Source of the DNA: Artemia franciscana
Taxonomy: Eukaryota; Arthropoda; Branchiopoda; Anostraca; Artemiidae
Direction: 5' to 3'
Assembly (NCBI RefSeq): GCF_032884065.1
Contig: NC_088863.1
Coordinates: 46,955,797 to 47,019,796 of the forward strand
DNA length: 64,000 bases
The position numbers and the translations under genes were made by a program. Positions 59,055 to 64,000 of this stretch are shown here, one piece after another. Every line of letters begins with the position of its first letter. The stretch's first letter is position 1. The notes beneath the pieces were generated by a model that was not told the origin of the DNA, made no database searches, and saw only the letters and a list, made by a program, of their open reading frames with translations.

Positions 59055-61045
59055 TCAGTAAAATTCTAGTTAATTAACTTCTTGCTATCTTGAAAAGGGT
59101 TTAGGTTAGGAAAACAAAACTTTCAGGGATGGGTCCATTAGGCTAAAGTATGTCCTGAGAAGGTATTTTGAAGTGCCCACCTCCACTCCTTCTCCCTAGA
59201 AGGCCCTGAAATTTGCCTACATGACAGGCCTATACCTAATGAAATTTTGACAAAACAACATTTTACCTTAATTTTCAGTTACTAGTTGCTTTTTCTCTGC
59301 CTTTAGTTCTGAAAATGCAATTCCTGTTATTCAAGTAGAATTTTGAGCCATATAAATGTTTTTTTTCAAAATTTAGGAAATGTATTTGCATATCTTTAAA
59401 ACCTTATAAAATGGAATTGGGCAAAGTTATGAAGCTGAAAACAATTTTGTTGTACTTCAATTAAGCAGAAGATCTATTTTGCAAGGTTTCACTTTTATAG
59501 TTTGAGATAGCAAGAAGTCAATTAACTAGAATTTTACTGACCTATCTATTAACAAATGAACTAATATTTTTTTATACAATCCTAATAGCCTAGGGGGGGG
59601 GGTCAATGCCAGAATTGTCTCTCATTCAATAGGATTATTTGTCTTAGCTTTTCCTACAATTAGCCATGGCTTGATGCTCACAACTATTCTGTTTTAATTC
59701 ATAAACCAACAGACCTATTTACCAAGCACTAATACTGTTTTTCTGGTAAAATTCTAGTTAATCAATTTCTTGCTATCTCTGAAAGAGTTTAGGTTAGGAA
59801 AATGAAACTTTCAGGGATGAATCTACAGGCTAAAGTATGTCCTGGGAAGGTATTTTAAAGTATCCATCTCTATTCCTTCTCTCTCTAGAGGGAGCTGAAA
59901 ATAATTTTGTTGTAGTTCAATTAAGCAGAAGATCTATTTTGCAAGGTTTCACTTTTATAGTTTGAGATAGCAAGAAGTCAATTAACTAGCATTTTACTGA
60001 CCAATCTATGAACAAATGAACTAACATCATTTTTATACAATCCTAATAGCCTAGGGGGGGGGAGGTCAATGCCAGAATTGTCTCTCACTCAGTAGGACTA
60101 TTTGTCTTAGCTTTTCCTACAATTAGCCATGGCTTGATGCTCACAACTATTCTATTTTAATTCATAAATCAACAGACCTATTTACCAAGCACTAATACTG
60201 TTTTTCTGGTAAAATTCTAGTTAATTGACTTCTTGCTATCTCTGAAGGGGTTTAGGTTAGGAAAATGAAACTTTCAGGGATGAATCTACAGGCTAAAGTA
60301 TGTCCCGGGAAGGTATTTTAAAGGGTAAAATTGGTGCAAACAGTATTACTGGCTTTCATATAAAGTGAATAGGCTATACCACTTGATGCCTTTTTTAATG
60401 CTGTTTACAAATATAATAATCGCTTCTACCACAAATTCAGATTAAAGCACTTTTTGACCTCTTAAAAATGACCTAAATATGGGGTATAAAAAATCTGTAA
60501 TTGTTTAAAAACAAATTTGGGCTTTTAAAGTACCCACCTCTACTCCTTCTCCCTCTAGAGGGCCCTGAAATTTGCCTACATGATAGTTTTGTACCTATTG
60601 AAATTTTGACAAAACAATATTTTACCTTAATTTTCAGTTACTAGTTGCTTTTTCTCTGCCTTTAGTTCTGAAAATGCAATTCCTGTTATTTGAGTAGAAT
60701 TTTGAGCCATATCTATGTTTTTTTTTCAAAATTTAGGAAATGTATTTGCATATCTTTAAAACCTTATAAAATAGAATTGAGCAGTTATGAAGCTGAAAAC
60801 AATTTTTGTAGCCTACTTCAAATAAGCAGAAGATCTATTTTGCAAGGTTTTACTTTTATAACACACATATTTCTAAAGATCATCAAAATTCAGGGCCCTC
60901 TAGAGGGAGAAAAAGTGGAGGAAGTCGCTTCAAAATACCTTCCTGGGACATACTTTAGCCTGTAGATCCATCCCTGGAAGTTTCATTTTCCTAACCTAAA
61001 CCCTTTCCAAGATAGTAAGAAGTCAATTAATTAGAATTTTACCGA
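59055..61045. repeat. Tandemly amplified short inverted-repeat element with flanks
   Basis: The terminal sequence 'aaaattctagttaatt.acttcttgctatct' and its inverse bound copies at about 59065-59540 (full), 59750-59995 (internally deleted) and 60210-61045 (the end carries an inverted head). The intervening flank ('tcctaatagcctagggggg' to 'taatactgtttttctggt') is duplicated at 59555-59745 and 60015-60205. Non-coding, MITE-like. Confidence 0.8.
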
Positions 61046-62900
61046 ATCAGTTTTTTAGTCATCTATAAGAATAATAATGAATAGTTGTAGCCCGGGATAG
61101 ATCAATGGCCTGACTTCTCCTTCCAACTTCATTTCCAGGCACGCTAAATGTATATTATATTAATTTCCTCTCACTAGTAAAAACATCTTCCGAAAAAGGC
61201 CTCTAGTCAGGATAAGAGAATGTAACTTTGTTAACTAACCTCTGGATTAGACGAAACAAAACTCCTTCAATTCCACTTTTCCTGTAACTTTTTTTAGTAA
61301 TTTCTTCTTGAATGTCTTTTGAGAATTTCGTAATAAACGTTTTGCGGAAAAACATCTTCTGTAAAACTAAACAAATCAGCCGATGAGCGAAATGCGTCAA
61401 ATTGCAAATTAATTTCATGATACGATAATTGACCAGAAACCTAAATGGAAGAAGGTGAAGTGTTGTTTTTTGCTCTTTGTAACAGAAAAATTTCAATCGG
61501 TGAATCAAAAACGCTTGCACTAGAACTGAGCTCGGCATTTCTTATAGTTTGTTATTTGGGCGATTCCAGGGCTTTGAGCCGTAATTGAAAATTTAAAAGA
61601 TAACCCTGTATATTTTTTAGATGGGTTATTACCAAAGTTTTAAATTTTGGGTTACTTTCTTTATTGAAAAAATTCATCTACTCGCTTACATTTAGCTCAT
61701 TCACAACAATTCATGTCTTTTATATAAATAAGAGTATTTTCAGTGAAAATAAACCGTAAAATGGTTCTTTTTAAAAGACTAGATGCCAGCACCTCTCGTT
61801 TCCTTCACTAAAGGAAGCTAATGGTATTATTTAGCTTTCTTGATCTTCCGAGCCAATAATCCAAGTTAAAGATCGGTAAAATATCAATCTATATTTTTAG
61901 ACGAAGTGTTTTTATTTTGCCTTTTGAAATGTCCTTTTTCTACAGCGGGCGAACTAAAATATTAATCTCATTCTTTTAATTTTCAGGTTAATTTTTTTAT
62001 AAATGCAGTTTGTACCTTGGTCTATTTTGTTTTTTTACAAATAGTCTATCTGCCTACTCTTGTCTTAAATTCTAAATGAAAAGGTAGACCGGCTCTTGAT
62101 TAACGTCTTTACATATATCGTATCGTGTAATGATCTCCGTGTATCTTTTTAGAAGAATCATCTTTGATTTTTCTTATTGAATTTTCATATTTTACATTCA
62201 ATGAATTAGAATTGCGTTTTTTTCTTTTTTTATGATTTAATCTATTCATCTTTAATCACAAGTTCGCGATTCATTGTTTGGCTTTTAGAAAACCAGCTTC
62301 CACTAGTTGCAAGAATTAAGTTGAAATAATAAAGGTCACTGTCTATGTAATTAAAATAGGGATATTTAACGTTACCAAACTGACAAATCAATTATGAAGA
62401 TACCTGATTATTCAATTTCGTCCGTTTTTAAAAGTTCTTAGTTAATTTTTTCATATGAAAACAAATTTTAATTTGGCTTATCGAGAAATAAAACATTTTC
62501 TTGCGCATTTATTGAATAAATAGTTTACCATTATGACCGTAACACCCCGAAAGTATCAGTAAATGAAAAATCTTGTTTTGCCATTTTGCGTTTGAAAATC
62601 AATCTCTCACATTTTCATAGGCTGATTAGCTTTCTTTTCTGTCCATAAAACACCTACTAAGAATCTATTTGCTTATGCTTATGCAAATTCACATAGCTGA
62701 GCTTTTGCACAAAATAAACCGTTTTTGCCTTTATGGCAGATTTCAACCGGTTTTAATTACAATTGCATGTGCCTTGATTGTTTGATGATTTCGGTGAAAT
62801 ATTTTACTCGCCTTGAAATGACACAGCATACGCTCGATTAATGGATATTTCTTCTGTGCTTGGTTTGTTTTGATGGGCGTTTTGGGACTGAAAAACCTCT
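61046..62900. other. No gene recognised
   Basis: AT-rich. A 111-codon minus frame (61203-61538) is the longest open stretch; it has no recognisable domain or clear splice context. Confidence 0.35.
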
Positions 62901-63109
62901 TTCTAACTAATATATCTATTACGGATTGCCTCTCCGTAGTACCATAATATTTGTAGGCTTAAATATATTATGATTCGGAGGTAATATGCTTGAGACTGTC
63001 TGTGCGGGATTTCGACTCTTTTTGATAGAAAAGCATCGTCACGTGCTGAAAACCATGTTGTGACCAAGATGGGCCTAGGATTGCGCAAAGGCTCCATTCA
63101 ACTGAAGGT

Positions 63110-64000
63110 TTCAGGAACTTCTTGCTGTCTATTTCTAAGCCGGCTTAAGCATTTCGGTGTAGACCTGAAAACATATGCTGGTCTCCGTCCTGCACTGGTT
63201 CAAGGACTATTGCTTTTGCTAAGGCTAAAATAATTTCAATGATTTAAAGAATATGAGAATTGCAACTTGGAGTGTTGTGACGTTAAAAATTAACTATGGT
63301 ATTAACATTTCGACTGAAGAATTCATACGCTTCGAACTGGACTTGTTATGTGTTTCAGAAACCCATGTCCTAGGGGTAGAATGCATGAAATTAAGTAATA
63401 TTGAACTTTTTTACTCAGGCGGGAAGGATGGGGTACACAGACAAGGAGCAAAGTTTAATATAAATAAGCAGGTAGCTAAGTCCTGTTTATGTTGAAAATA
63501 TATTATATTAATAACGAAATACTAATCACCCATTTTGTAACTAAGTAGTGCGTGGTATCAGTCATAGTAGTATATGTCCCTATAGAACTGTCTGACAGAG
63601 ACAGAAGTGACTCAGATGAATTTCACTTTCAGTTGCAGGAACAAATAGATAGGATCCCAGCTATAAATATGGTGTTTTTTATTTGGAGGGTTTAACACTG
63701 AGGTAAGTAGAAATTGGTGTGGGGAAAGAAAACAGTAGTAACTACGCACTACTGTAATTTTATAGGTATAACAATCTATTTATAACCAATACAGTATTTA
63801 GTCATAAAATGGCCCATAAGCTGACATCGTATTCACGTGATGATAATACAGCTAACCTTATTGGTTGTGTTATGATAAACTGAAAGATGGTAGGATCAAT
63901 AAAAGAGACTAGGGTATACAGGAGTGCTGTATTTATGTCAAAAGCAAAGATCACAATCTAGTAGTGTCTAGCGTTAATTTAAAACTGAGATTTGGGACGG
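63110..64000 (+). pseudogene. 5' end of an RTE-like element, cut by the window edge
   Basis: An 80-codon frame at 63253 opens the AP-endonuclease: 'MRIATWSVVTLKINYG', then 'FELDLLCVSETHVLGV'. Later frames give 'FGGFNTEV' (about 63690), where the family has GDFN, so the catalytic Asp is Gly here, and 'AVFMSKAKITI/VKSKDHNLVVS'-type text near 63950. This supplies the 5' half missing from the copies at 13, 45 and 55 kb; a likely 5' UTR lies at 63110-63250. Confidence 0.8.

Noticed and set aside
59055-61045. Possible gene with exons repeated three times
   Set aside because: All frames are short and stop-rich; the pattern is explained by inverted-repeat ends and duplicated flanks.
61203-61538. 111-codon minus frame
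   Set aside because: No domain, no convincing splice sites and no neighbouring exons; not called as a gene.

Overview
The window is AT-rich animal nuclear DNA. Genes are split by GT-AG introns, and most of the sequence is interspersed repeats, decayed retrotransposons and long (TA)n tracts. The NFX1/shuttle craft and RNF41 genes fit an arthropod. The repeat style (hairpins built around a 'cgtaaagagcg' core) reminds me of brine shrimp (Artemia). That is recollection only and was not checked.

Host genes. (1) One RING exon of an RNF41/NRDP1-type ubiquitin ligase, + strand, 12336-12478. (2) Two phase-compatible 3' exons of an unrecognised Lys/Glu-rich protein, + strand, 28157-28329 and 35883-35997. 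(3) A complete six-exon NFX1/shuttle craft-type gene, - strand, 40406-51983. Its intron phases all agree and give about 1277 residues: a low-complexity N-terminus with a 40-residue repeat, a RING/PHD finger split by intron 1, NF-X1 zinc fingers and an R3H domain.

Mobile DNA. 0-7.5 kb holds shuffled copies of a few repeat modules, three of them long hairpins, plus a Penelope-like fragment (5.44-6.6 kb). 7.5-11.26 kb is an EN-RT non-LTR element between 105-bp inverted repeats. 11.4-12.1 kb is a tandem repeat, possibly Helitron-derived. 15.7-21.6 kb is the most notable segment: a decayed Polinton/Maverick (virus-like DNA transposon) with remnants of protein-primed DNA polymerase, packaging ATPase, integrase with chromodomain, and capsid-type proteins. 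It is cut by a minus-strand RTE-like element (21.9-24.16 kb), which is itself cut by a 3.65-kb foldback element (24.16-27.81 kb). That foldback has 0.7-kb arms and a cysteine-rich reading frame I cannot identify. 29.9-35.6 kb, inside one intron of the Lys/Glu-rich gene, holds a CR1-like element, a second Penelope-like fragment and a LINE with RNase H. 45.3-46.2 kb is a head-to-head pair of RTE-like fragments in an NFX1 intron. 55.1-57.6 kb is an RTE-like element carrying a nested CR1-like piece. 59.0-61.05 kb is a tandemly amplified short inverted-repeat element. The 5' end of another RTE-like element runs off the right edge.

Two assembly gaps are present (4386-4395 and 27851-27950). No rRNA, tRNA or CRISPR array was found. 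All family calls come from reading translations by eye; no database search was run.
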